Source: Mesorhizobium ciceri biovar biserrulae WSM1271
GTDB lineage: Bacteria > Pseudomonadota > Alphaproteobacteria > Rhizobiales > Rhizobiaceae
Direction: 5' to 3'
NCBI RefSeq assembly: GCF_000185905.1
Contig: NC_014923.1
Location: 2,937,501-3,001,500 of the forward strand
DNA length: 64,000 nucleotides
Of this stretch, positions 16,660 to 25,114 are shown one piece after another. A program made the position numbers and the translations under genes. The notes beneath the pieces were generated by a model that was not told where the DNA came from, did no database searches, and saw nothing but the letters and a program-made list of their open reading frames with translations. Positions within the stretch are counted from its first letter, which is position 1. The number at the start of each line of letters is the position of its first letter.

Positions 16660-17139
16660 TCAGGCTCCCTTCATCACGATGGCCGCATCCTGGACGGCGC
16701 GCACGATCTTGTCGTAGCCGGTGCAGCGGCAGAGGTTCCCGGCAAGGCCGAAGCGGATTTCCTCCTCGGTCGGGTCGGGGTTCTTGGCCAGGAGGTCCTT
16801 GGCCGCGATCAGGAAGCCCGGCGTGCAGATGCCGCATTGCAATGCGGCGTGCTCGAGGAATTTCTGCTGCAGCGGGTGCAGCGTATCGCCATGCGCCATG
16901 CCCTCGATGGTCTCGACGCGACGGCCTTCAGCCTCGGCGCCGAGCACCAGGCATGAGCACACCAACCGGTCGTCGAGGATAATGCTGCAGGCGCCGCAGT
17001 CGCCGGTGCCGCAGCCTTCCTTGGCGCCCGTCAGCCCCAGCCGATCGCGCAGGACGTCTAGCAGCGTCTCGTCGGGCTGGCACAGATACTCGACAGCATC
17101 GCCGTTGATTGTCGTTGAAACTGCAATTCCAGCCATCAT
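16660..17139 (-). CDS. (2Fe-2S)-binding subunit of the molybdenum hydroxylase (CoxS-like)
   Basis: A 159-residue protein with two 2Fe-2S clusters. The plant-ferredoxin-type set is GCGTGDCGAC (about residues 43-52) plus a later Cys in RLVCSCLV. The all-helical second domain has QCGICTPGFLIAA and NLCRCTGYDKI. It passes electrons from the molybdenum centre to FAD. ATG 17139 overlaps the stop of the FAD subunit gene (ATGA), and its own stop is 1 nt from the large-subunit start, so translation is coupled. Confidence 0.92.
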   Translation of the reverse strand: MMAGIAVSTTINGDAVEYLCQPDETLLDVLRDRLGLTGAKEGCGTGDCGACSIILDDRLVCSCLVLGAEAEGRRVETIEGMAHGDTLHPLQQKFLEHAALQCGICTPGFLIAAKDLLAKNPDPTEEEIRFGLAGNLCRCTGYDKIVRAVQDAAIVMKGA

Positions 17140-17996
17140 TTGCCTCCTGCACGTGCATAGGCTGATGTGGCGGCCCGCTGGGCCAGCACACCCGCAACTT
17201 TTCGTCTGAATTCGATAGTGCCGCGCTTGTCGTCGATCGGACGGCAGGCGCCCGCACAGACCTTGGCGAGCCGTTCCAGCGTCGCCTCGTCCAGCCTGGA
17301 GCCGACGAGCACCTCCGCGGCCTCTTCAACCAGAAGCACCGTCGCCGCCACGGCGCCCAGCGCCACGCGGGCCGATTTGACGACACCGTGCTCGTCGAGC
17401 GTCAGGTTCACCCCGGCGCTGACCACCGCGATGTCCATCTCGGTGCGTGGAATGAAACGCAGATAGGCATCGCCAGACCGCGGCTCGCGCTTGTCGAGCA
17501 GGATCGCCTCGATGATCTCGCCTTTGGCCAGCGACGTCTTGCCCGGCGCGGTCGGTACGCTCTGCACGGGGATCGTGCGCCGGCCCGCCGGCCCGACGAC
17601 CGATGCCCTGGCGCCGGCGGCAACCAGCGCCGGCACGCTGTCGGCGGCCGGCGAGGCGTTGCAGAGATTGCCCACGATGGTGCAGCGGCCCTGCACCTGC
17701 TTGGAGCCGATCAGCTTGGCCGCCTCGACGACACCAGGCCATGCCTTCTTGAGGGCGATGTTCTCCCCCAGGACGGCGCAAGGGACCGCGGCGCCGATGC
17801 TGAAGCCTTCAGCCGTTTCCCGGATCTCGCTCAAGCCATCGATCGCCTTGATGTCGACGATCAACTCTGGTTCGGCAAAGCCGCCCTTCATCCTGACCAG
17901 GAGGTCGCTGCCTCCGGCGAGGATGGCGGCCGCACCAGCCGACCCGGCCAACTGGCCAACGGCATCTTCTATTGAAAGCGGACGTATGTAGCGCAT
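17136..17996 (-). CDS. FAD-binding subunit of the molybdenum hydroxylase (CoxM-like)
   Basis: A 286-residue protein of the CoxM/XDH FAD-subunit family. The FAD motif AILAGGSDLLVRMKGG is at about residues 23-38, and VGNLCNASPAADSVPAL is at about 108-124. The C-terminal CO-dehydrogenase-flavoprotein domain follows. It completes the three-subunit enzyme and is the first gene of the four-gene operon 17996 to 14155. Confidence 0.9.
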   Translation of the reverse strand: MRYIRPLSIEDAVGQLAGSAGAAAILAGGSDLLVRMKGGFAEPELIVDIKAIDGLSEIRETAEGFSIGAAVPCAVLGENIALKKAWPGVVEAAKLIGSKQVQGRCTIVGNLCNASPAADSVPALVAAGARASVVGPAGRRTIPVQSVPTAPGKTSLAKGEIIEAILLDKREPRSGDAYLRFIPRTEMDIAVVSAGVNLTLDEHGVVKSARVALGAVAATVLLVEEAAEVLVGSRLDEATLERLAKVCAGACRPIDDKRGTIEFRRKVAGVLAQRAATSAYARAGGK

Positions 17997-18179
17997 CGTC
18001 TCCCCTTGGTCATCGCGATTTCAGCGACCGTTATAAACAGTCTCCTCATAATGGCTATCCGGTTCGTCATCTGCGGCGATTAGGCCAGGCGCCGCAATAT
18101 CCAGTCCAACAGGCCGAAAGTGGCGCACTGAATGGCAGCAACCGGCTTAGGAATGATTTTCGTGAAACTTCGGTCTGGA

Positions 18180-19205
18180 TCAAGTGCGCTCATTCGGTTT
18201 TGTCCGCTTTTGGACCGGAACGGCCCTTAAGCCGGCAGAGCCGCTGCTTGGCCGCCCCGGCTGAAGCTCCCTGTGTTCGGCGGCCGCCCGAAACGCCTGC
18301 GGCGGCTGGCCAAGGGTACGCAGGAAGGCGCGCCGCATGCGTCCGGGATCGCCAAAACCGGCGGCTTCGGCGATGCGCTCAAGCGGGAGATGGCTGGTCT
18401 CGATCGCCGTGCGGGCCGTCTCGAGGCGCATGCGCTCTACCGCCTTTGCCGGCGTGACGCCGGTCTCGGACGTGAAAGCGCGGGCGAAGTTGCGGGGGCT
18501 CATGGCCGCGTGATCGGCCAGGCATTCGACGGTCAGCGGTTCGGCCAGGTTTGCCCGCACCCACTCGATCAGCGCGGCGAAGCGGCCGGTTCGCCCGCCC
18601 AGTTCGACGAAGGCCGAGAATTGCGACTGGCCGCCCGGCCGGCGCTGGTGCATGACGATCTGCTGTGCGGTGCGGCGCGCCACTTCAGCGCCAAGGTCAT
18701 CTTCGACGAGGGCAAGCGCCAGGTCTATTCCGGCCGAGATGCCGGCCGACGTCCAGATGTCGCCATCCCTGATGAAAATACGCTCGGCATCCAGCCTGAC
18801 CTTCGGGTAGCGGCGGTGGAAGTCGTGACTGCTGGCCCAGTGCGTGGTGGCGCGGCGGCCGTCGAGCAATCCCGCCCGTGCCAGCAGGTACGCGCCGGTG
18901 CAGACGCTGGTGGTGCGCCGCGCCGGCACCCGCCTCAACCAGGCGACGATCTCTTCCATCGCCTCGATGGAACGGATGATTTCGCCGCCCGATACGATGA
19001 CGGTGTCGAAAGGGCCGTCGCGCAGAGGTCTGGTGAGAAGCTTCAGGCCAGAGGAGCTTTCAACGTCGCCGCCGCCGGGCGACAGCAAAACCAACTCATA
19101 GCTGTCCGGGCGGCAGCGCTCCGCAATCTCGAAGACGGTTGTCGGCCCGGCCGCATCCAGAAGCTGGAAACCGGGGTGAACGACGACGGCAACGTGCCTG
19201 CGCAT
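18180..19205 (-). CDS. GlxA-family transcriptional regulator (DJ-1/PfpI + AraC)
   Basis: A 341-residue two-domain regulator. Residues 1-190 form a DJ-1/PfpI-like sensor with Cys102 in SVCTGAYLLARAG at the nucleophile elbow. Residues 215-310 hold the AraC-type DNA-binding domain (LADHAAMSPRNFARAF, IAEAAGFGDPGRMRRAF). Members activate catabolic or stress genes in response to small metabolites. The start at 19205 is where the DJ-1 fold begins; the open frame upstream is not protein-like. It is divergent from the FAD monooxygenase gene at 19458, its most likely target. Confidence 0.85.
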   Translation of the reverse strand: MRRHVAVVVHPGFQLLDAAGPTTVFEIAERCRPDSYELVLLSPGGGDVESSSGLKLLTRPLRDGPFDTVIVSGGEIIRSIEAMEEIVAWLRRVPARRTTSVCTGAYLLARAGLLDGRRATTHWASSHDFHRRYPKVRLDAERIFIRDGDIWTSAGISAGIDLALALVEDDLGAEVARRTAQQIVMHQRRPGGQSQFSAFVELGGRTGRFAALIEWVRANLAEPLTVECLADHAAMSPRNFARAFTSETGVTPAKAVERMRLETARTAIETSHLPLERIAEAAGFGDPGRMRRAFLRTLGQPPQAFRAAAEHRELQPGRPSSGSAGLRAVPVQKRTKPNERT

Positions 19206-19457
19206 GGCAGTATTCGCCCGATTTATGTCATTTCGGACGAAACCTAACGCCGGTAGCCTCGTCGTCAAGCCATCTGGAGACCGGCAAAAGTCCTGGACGA
19301 AACGCTGCGTGCCATCGCTGCCCGCCATGGTGCCCGCACGGCAGACTTCGTCGCCATGCAACTCGAATATCCCCGGCCACGCGCATCGCCGTGACGTCGC
19401 GAAGTCGACGGGCATCTGACCGGCTCGGGGGGACTTTTCACGGCAAGGGAGTGACTG

Positions 19458-20684
19458 ATGAAAGCATTGATCGCCGGGGCCGGTATCGGCGGCCTCACCA
19501 CTGCTCTGTTCCTGCATGAGACAGGCATCGAGGTCGAACTTTTCGAGCGGGCCGACGACATCCGCGAACTTGGCGTCGGCATCAACATGCTGCCTCACGC
19601 TGTCAAGGCGCTGGCCGGGCTTGGGCTGATGCCGGCGCTCGACGCGGAGGGCGTGAGGACACGCGAGCTTGTCTACACCAACCGCTTCGGCCAGATCGTA
19701 TGGCAGGAATTGCGGGGCATCGATGCCGGCTATGAGGTTCCGCAAATCAGCATTCATCGCGGCAGGCTGCTGGGGCTGATTCACCGGGCCGTGGTGAACA
19801 GGCTTGGCGGCGACGTCATCAGCACGGCAAGCCGTGTCGATGCCTTCGAGCAGAACGAGGGCGAGGTCGTGGCGCATTTCCGCCGGCATGACGGCTCGCG
19901 CGGCGAGGCCCATGGCGACCTGCTCATAGGCGCCGACGGGATTCATTCCGCCGTCAGGGCCGTGCTCTATCCCGAAGAAGGGCCGCCGATCTGGAACGGC
20001 ACGATGCTGTGGCGCGGCGCCACGCCGTGGCCGGTGTGGCGCGACGGGCGCACCATGGCGGTTGCCGGCGGCAATTTCGCCAAGTTCGTCTACTATCCGA
20101 TCGAGCCGGATCGCGAAGAGACCAGGCTGACGAACTGGGCGGTGATGGCCAATACCGGCGATAGCGGCACATCACCGCTGCGTCCCGGCGACTGGAGCCG
20201 CCCGGGCGTGATCGACGATGTGCTGCCCTTCGTGCGTGACCGGTTTCAGCTTGATTTTGTCGACCCTGCCTCGATCATCCAGGCAACGGATGGCTTCTAC
20301 GAATATCCGAACTGCGACCGCAACCCGCTGCCACGATGGTCGTTCGGGCGGGTGACGCTGCTCGGCGATGCGGCGCATCCCATGTACCCGGTGGGGTCGA
20401 ACGGAGCCAGCCAGGCAATACTCGACGCTGGTTGCCTTGCGATGCATCTGGCCGCAGGACCGACCGTCGAAGCCGCGCTAACACGGTATGACGGGGAGCG
20501 GCGGCCGGCCACATCGGCCATCGTGCTCGCCAATCGGCAAGGCGGACCGGAAGCGGTCATAGACATGGTCGAGGCCCGGGCGCCGCATGGTTTTGATGAC
20601 ATCGACGCCGTCGCTTCGCGCGAAGAACGCAAAAGCGTGGTACGCGGCTATGCGTCCGTGGCCGGGTTTGCAAAACCGAGTTGA
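19458..20684 (+). CDS. FAD-dependent monooxygenase
   Basis: A 408-residue class A flavoprotein of the PhzS/salicylate hydroxylase type. The dinucleotide fold AGAGIGGLTTALFL begins at residue 7. The DG motif is LLIGADGIHSAVR (about 155), and the second FAD motif is LLGDAAHPMYPVGSNGASQAI (about 301-320). It would hydroxylate an aromatic or heterocyclic substrate using NAD(P)H and O2. GGGAG precedes ATG 19458. It is divergent from the GlxA-type regulator. Confidence 0.85.
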   Translation: MKALIAGAGIGGLTTALFLHETGIEVELFERADDIRELGVGINMLPHAVKALAGLGLMPALDAEGVRTRELVYTNRFGQIVWQELRGIDAGYEVPQISIHRGRLLGLIHRAVVNRLGGDVISTASRVDAFEQNEGEVVAHFRRHDGSRGEAHGDLLIGADGIHSAVRAVLYPEEGPPIWNGTMLWRGATPWPVWRDGRTMAVAGGNFAKFVYYPIEPDREETRLTNWAVMANTGDSGTSPLRPGDWSRPGVIDDVLPFVRDRFQLDFVDPASIIQATDGFYEYPNCDRNPLPRWSFGRVTLLGDAAHPMYPVGSNGASQAILDAGCLAMHLAAGPTVEAALTRYDGERRPATSAIVLANRQGGPEAVIDMVEARAPHGFDDIDAVASREERKSVVRGYASVAGFAKPS

Positions 20685-20708
20685 TCGCGAGTGGCGCGTT
20701 TTTGCAGC

Positions 20709-21602
20709 CTACAGGTTTGCCTCGGCGAAGATGCGCGAGGCCCAGTCGAGGAAGACGCGAAGGCGCGGCGAGAGCTGACGGTTCTGCGGGTAGAGCGCCG
20801 ACAGCGGCGTCGGCGATGGCGGATAGTCGGCCAGCACTTCGACCAGCGTCCCTTCGGCCAGATCTTTCTCGAAGCGATAGCGCGGCGCCTGGATGAGGCC
20901 GAGGCCAAGCCGCGCCAGGTCGGCGGCGGTATCGGAATTGTTGGCGGCGACGCGGCCGGGCAGCCGCACCTCACGGATATTGCCGGCGACAGTGAATTCG
21001 AACGGAAGGGTCTCTCCGGTGCGCGACGAGACAAAGCCCACCGCCTGGTGACCGTCGAGCGCATCGGGGGAGGCGGGCGTGCCGTGGCGCTCGAGATAGG
21101 CAGGGCTGGCGCAGGTGATCTCGTGGATCATCGCGAGCCGCCGCATGATCATGCCGCTGTCGGGCGGCTCGCCGACGCGGATCACGCAGTCCACGCCTTC
21201 ACGCACGAGATCGACCAGCCGGTCGCTCTGGCCGATCTGCAGGTCGATGCGGGGATAGCGGTCGAGAAACTCCGGCAGGCGCGGCAACAGGAATGTGCGG
21301 GTGAGCAGCGTGCTGGCGTCGATGCGCAGCAGGCCGAAAGGCTCGGCGTTGCGGAAGGCGGCCTCGGCATCCTCGATCTCGGCCAGGATCGACAGGCAGC
21401 GCCGATAGTAGGCTTCACCATCCTGGGTGGCGTTCACCTGCCGCGTCGTTCGTTCCAGCAGCCGTGCGCCGAGATGCTCCTCCAGCCGCCGGATGGCTTC
21501 CGTCGCGGTTGAGCGCGGCAGGCCGAGATCGGCCGCGGCAGCGGTGAAGCTGCGCCGCTCCAGAACGCGAACAAAGAGCCGCATCGTGTCCAGCCGATCC
21601 AT
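20709..21602 (-). CDS. LysR-family transcriptional regulator
   Basis: A 297-residue regulator with an N-terminal winged helix (MRLFVRVLERRSFTAAAADLGLPRSTATEAIRRLE) and an effector domain opening SGLLRIDAS-like (GLLRIDASTLLTRTFLLP). The protein is of the CrgA/DsdC subgroup that regulates divergent oxidoreductase genes. The SDR gene starts 100 nt away on the other strand, so this is its probable target. The gap includes an imperfect inverted repeat of the CCGAAT type. Confidence 0.88.
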   Translation of the reverse strand: MDRLDTMRLFVRVLERRSFTAAAADLGLPRSTATEAIRRLEEHLGARLLERTTRQVNATQDGEAYYRRCLSILAEIEDAEAAFRNAEPFGLLRIDASTLLTRTFLLPRLPEFLDRYPRIDLQIGQSDRLVDLVREGVDCVIRVGEPPDSGMIMRRLAMIHEITCASPAYLERHGTPASPDALDGHQAVGFVSSRTGETLPFEFTVAGNIREVRLPGRVAANNSDTAADLARLGLGLIQAPRYRFEKDLAEGTLVEVLADYPPSPTPLSALYPQNRQLSPRLRVFLDWASRIFAEANL

Positions 21603-21702
21603 GCTCTTTGTTCGCAGTTTCCGAATAGTGATGTCAATGGGTGGATGATTATCCGGAATTCGGCTTGGCCTATATCCGTGTCACCAACACGGAGAGACTT
21701 CG

Positions 21703-22440
21703 ATGACAAATCAAACCAGAACCGCCATCGTGACCGGCGCCTCCAAAGGCATCGGCGCCGCCATCGCACAGCGGCTCGCCCGTGACGGCGTCGCCGTCGT
21801 CGTCAACTATGCACGGGGCCGCGCGGAGGCCGAAGAACTGGTCCGCGCGATCGAGACCGGCGGCGGCAGGGCGATCGCCGTGCAGGCCGATATCGCCAAT
21901 CCGAACGGCATCGCCGTGCTGTTCGACGCCGGCGAGAAGGCGTTCGGCGGCATCGACATCCTCGTCAACAATGCCGGCATCATGAAGATTTCGCCGATCG
22001 CGCAGACCGACGATGCTTCGTTCGACACCCAGATCGCGATCAATCTCGGCGGCGTGTTTCGCGGCATGCGGGAAGGTGCGCGCCGGCTTCGCGACGGCGG
22101 CCGCATGGTCAATTTTTCCAGCAGCGTCGTCGGTCTCTACCAGTCGGGCTACGGCGTTTACGCCGCCACAAAGGCGGGTGTCGAGGCGATGACCCACATC
22201 CTGGCCAAGGAGCTTGGCGCGCGCCGTGTCACCGTCAACGCGGTGGCGCCCGGACCGATCGAGACCGCGCTGTTCACGGACGGCAAGAGCGAGGCGCAGA
22301 TCGAGGCCATCGGCAAGATGATCCCGCTCGGCCGGCTCGGCCAGCCCGACGACATTGCCGGGCTGGTCTCGTTCCTGGCCGGTCCGGACAGCTTCTGGGT
22401 CAACGGGCAAATCATCCGCGCCAATGGCGGCGTGGTCTGA
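21703..22440 (+). CDS. SDR-family oxidoreductase (classical)
   Basis: A 245-residue classical SDR. The cofactor loop TGASKGIG is at about residues 10-17, NNAG at about 89-92, and the catalytic SSS...YxAAKAG-like set reads NFSSSVVG and YGVYAATKAG with Tyr and Lys intact. PGPIETALF and GQPDDIAGLVSFL are typical of 3-oxoacyl-ACP-reductase-like enzymes; the real substrate is unknown. It is divergent from the LysR gene and followed by a tautomerase gene on the same strand. Confidence 0.88.
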   Translation: MTNQTRTAIVTGASKGIGAAIAQRLARDGVAVVVNYARGRAEAEELVRAIETGGGRAIAVQADIANPNGIAVLFDAGEKAFGGIDILVNNAGIMKISPIAQTDDASFDTQIAINLGGVFRGMREGARRLRDGGRMVNFSSSVVGLYQSGYGVYAATKAGVEAMTHILAKELGARRVTVNAVAPGPIETALFTDGKSEAQIEAIGKMIPLGRLGQPDDIAGLVSFLAGPDSFWVNGQIIRANGGVV

Positions 22441-22509
22441 GGCGGCAACCAGGCCGGCTTGGCTCTCCTGACTGCCTGACTTCCACACTCGAAAAGCTAA
22501 GGAAACATC

Positions 22510-22722
22510 ATGCCATTCGCCAACATCAAGCTACCGCAAGCGGCCCTCTCCAAAGCGCAGAAGGAAGACCTCATCCATCGGACGACCGCGATGTTCGTGG
22601 ACTTTTTCGGTGAGGGCGTGCGCCCCTACACGATGGTGCTGGTCGAGGAGGTCGCCGACGGAGGCTATGGCCGGGCCGACGAAGTGTTCGTCGTGCCGGA
22701 AGTTTTTCGCGCGAAGGAGTAG
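22510..22722 (+). CDS. 4-oxalocrotonate tautomerase-family protein
   Basis: A 70-residue protein beginning Met-Pro, so removal of Met exposes the catalytic N-terminal Pro1. The pattern PFANIKLPQAALSKAQKEDLI and VLVEEV fits the tautomerase superfamily. It would catalyse keto-enol tautomerisation or a related reaction in aromatic-compound breakdown. It lies 69 nt after the SDR gene, with AAGGAAAC before ATG 22510, and probably shares its transcript. Confidence 0.75.
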   Translation: MPFANIKLPQAALSKAQKEDLIHRTTAMFVDFFGEGVRPYTMVLVEEVADGGYGRADEVFVVPEVFRAKE

Positions 22723-22774
22723 TGCAGGGCTAGACCTCGAAGAGGCGCCTTTCACAAATTGAACCCTTGCCGCA

Positions 22775-23710
22775 TCAGCCATCCTTCGTCGCACCGACCC
22801 AGTCGGCGGCCACTTCGGCAAACAGCCAGTCGCGGAACGCCTTGATCTTTTTCTGGCGCAGCGCGCCGTCACGGTAGACGACGTAGTAGCGCGAGGCGGA
22901 TTTCAGCGCGAGATCGAAGGGACGAACCAGCCGCCCCGCAGCGAGGTCGGCCGAGACCAGCGCGCTTCGGCCGAGCAACACGCCTTCGCCATGCACCGCG
23001 GCTTCGACGGCGAAGGTGGCGGAATCGAAGCGCACGCCGCGCTTGGGATCGATGCCGTCCACGCCGGCCTGTTGCAGCCATGTTGCCCAGTCGATGCGAA
23101 AGGCGTCGTGGATCAGCTTGTGATGCCGGAGATCCCCGGGCTGGCGCAGCGGATGTTCGCCTTGCAGCAGTTCCGGGCTGCAGACCGGGAAGACCTCTTC
23201 ATCAGCGAGAAACTCCGCCGTCACGCCGGTATAGCCGCCCTTGCCGTAGCGGATGGCGATGTCGATGCCGTCGCTGACGAAATCGGAAAGCACGCCCGAG
23301 GTCGACAGCCGCACGTCGATGTCGGCGTTGGCGCGGTGGAAGCGATGCAGCCTCGGCACCAGCCAGCGGCCGGCAAAACCGTCCGATGTGCTGACATTCA
23401 GGATGCCTGCCGTGCGGTCGGGCGTGGCGGCGATGGTGGCGGCGGCGATCTGGTCCAGCGCCGTCCGGACTTCCGATGCGTAGGCGGCGCCGACCGACGT
23501 CAGGCGCACGGACCTCGTTCCCCGATCGAAAAGCTGGATGCCCAGCCTGTCCTCGATATTGCGGATGGCGCGGCTGACCGCGCCATGGGTGACGTTGAGC
23601 TCACCCGCCGCCTTGGAGAAACTCAGATGCCTGGCGGCGGCCTCGAAGGCGGGCAAGGCAGTGAGGGGCGGCAGTCTGCGCGGCATGGTCCACCTGTGAG
23701 TGTTGCTCAC
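22775..23710 (-). CDS. LysR-family regulator, GcvA-like
   Basis: A 311-residue regulator with the GcvA-type N-terminus PRRLPPLTALPAFEAAARHLSF and a helix-turn-helix KAAGELNVTHGAVSRAI. The effector domain carries DGIDIAIRYGKGGY, typical of the subgroup. Translation may begin at ATG 23710 or at the later ATG 23686, which lies directly in front of the conserved PRRLPPL. It points away from the DUF1127/NmrA pair at 23904, a possible target. Confidence 0.85.
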   Translation of the reverse strand: MSNTHRWTMPRRLPPLTALPAFEAAARHLSFSKAAGELNVTHGAVSRAIRNIEDRLGIQLFDRGTRSVRLTSVGAAYASEVRTALDQIAAATIAATPDRTAGILNVSTSDGFAGRWLVPRLHRFHRANADIDVRLSTSGVLSDFVSDGIDIAIRYGKGGYTGVTAEFLADEEVFPVCSPELLQGEHPLRQPGDLRHHKLIHDAFRIDWATWLQQAGVDGIDPKRGVRFDSATFAVEAAVHGEGVLLGRSALVSADLAAGRLVRPFDLALKSASRYYVVYRDGALRQKKIKAFRDWLFAEVAADWVGATKDG

Positions 23711-23903
23711 AAATCATGCACAAAGAGTCGTTTGTCGTCCAGCCCGAAAATGTCCAATCTATAGGGGTAGCAGCGGATCTTGATCGGCTTTCCCATCTCG
23801 CCGCTGCGCTGAACGACCAGAAACAGTGTGAGCAATCGTCATGCTTGTCCCCTTGCGGACGGCGTCGGCACGCTTGCGCCTACTGAACCACAGGAGACGA
23901 ACC

Positions 23904-24086
23904 ATGAAACCGATTCTCGAATCCATCAGCGCCGCGACGAGCGGTCTTGCACTCAGAGCCTCTGCAGTCGTCGAGCGCCGCCGCATGCTGCGCCAAGTTT
24001 CACGCTTCTCGAACCATCGCTTGCACGACATCGGATTCGAGCGCGACTGGGACGGCTCCATCCTGCGCAATGGGAGGTCGATATGA
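23904..24086 (+). CDS. DUF1127-family small protein
   Basis: A 60-residue protein with the C-terminal DUF1127 pattern VVERRRMLRQVSRFSNHRLHDIGF and RNGR. DUF1127 proteins are small arginine-rich proteins; some alphaproteobacterial members bind RNA and affect phosphate or carbon metabolism. Its stop overlaps the next start (ATGA at 24083-24086), so the two are translationally coupled. GGAGACGA precedes ATG 23904. Confidence 0.8.
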   Translation: MKPILESISAATSGLALRASAVVERRRMLRQVSRFSNHRLHDIGFERDWDGSILRNGRSI

Positions 24087-24973
24087 CCAGCACCCTGATC
24101 ATCGGCGCGACGGGGCTGCTGGGCAGCGAGATGGCGAAGGCCAGCGCCCGCAATGGCGATCGCCTGCACGTTCTGGTTCGTCCGGCAACAGCCGGCGATG
24201 AAGAGCGGCTGCATTCGCTGAAGGAGCTCGGCGCCAAAATCCACGTCGGCGATCTCGACGACTATGACAGCCTTGTCCGCGCCGCCAGTGCGGTGGACCG
24301 CGTCATCAGCTCGGTGCATGTGCATTCGGCCAGCGAGATGACGCTGGTGCGGGCGCTGAGCGATGCCGGCGTTTCCCGCTATGTGCCTTCCGCCGGCTTC
24401 GGCCTCGACTTCGCCGCCGCCGCACCGGGCTCGATCCCGCCACTCGATCTCAAGCGAGGCGTGTTCGACGCGATCAGGCAAGCCGATCTGCCCTATACGG
24501 TGATCTACACCAATGGCTTCTTTTCGACATGGGTGGCGACGCTGGGCGATCTGATGCGCTTCGGCTCGTCGCCCTTGCCGCCCGAAGAGGTGACACTTTA
24601 TGGCGACGGCAATGTGCCGGCGACGTTCGTCAGCGAGAAGGACATCGCCGCCGTGACCTTGCGCGCGCTGAACGACCCCAATGCCATCCGCAGCGAGATC
24701 CGCATCGCCCGAAACAAGATCACCCAGAACGAAATGATCGATCTGTGGCGCGGGGTGAGCGGCCGCTCGCCGCGCATCGTGCCTCAGAGTGCGGCGGAGC
24801 TTGAGGCGATGATCGCGTCAGCCCCCTGGCTCGGACTGCTGCGGGCATTCTGGATACGCGGCGAGACCGCGCTCGAGACGGCCACGCCGGAAGCCGGAGT
24901 GCTGTATCCGGAGCTGGCTTTCGAGACCATCGAGAGCGCCTTTGTTGCGATGGCGGACGCCGCTGGGCGATAG
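24083..24973 (+). CDS. NmrA-like NAD(P)-binding protein
   Basis: A 296-residue atypical-SDR protein. The Rossmann motif is IIGATGLLGSEMAKA (about residues 6-20), followed by DLDDYDSLVRA and SRYVPSAGFGLDF. This is the isoflavone-reductase/NmrA branch, whose members are NADPH reductases or redox sensors. The reaction is not known. It is coupled to the DUF1127 gene, an unusual pairing that suggests a stress-related role. Confidence 0.75.
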   Translation: MTSTLIIGATGLLGSEMAKASARNGDRLHVLVRPATAGDEERLHSLKELGAKIHVGDLDDYDSLVRAASAVDRVISSVHVHSASEMTLVRALSDAGVSRYVPSAGFGLDFAAAAPGSIPPLDLKRGVFDAIRQADLPYTVIYTNGFFSTWVATLGDLMRFGSSPLPPEEVTLYGDGNVPATFVSEKDIAAVTLRALNDPNAIRSEIRIARNKITQNEMIDLWRGVSGRSPRIVPQSAAELEAMIASAPWLGLLRAFWIRGETALETATPEAGVLYPELAFETIESAFVAMADAAGR

Positions 24974-25114
24974 GAGCAGGAGCGCGGCGCTGAAGCTGAC
25001 GTAGTCGGCGCGGCCGATGAATCCGGCTCGCGGCGTGAGCCGCCCGAGAAGGGCTGGCCTCACCCGTGCGGGCCTGTATCATGGTCATGTGAATTCCTGG
25101 GAGGAGGCTTGTGC

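Noticed and set aside
19266..19394. Possible C-terminal scrap of an aldo/keto reductase or DJ-1 protein (DETLRAIAARHGARTADFVAMQ)
   Set aside because: Too short and the match is weak; could be chance coding-like sequence in the GlxA-monooxygenase gap.
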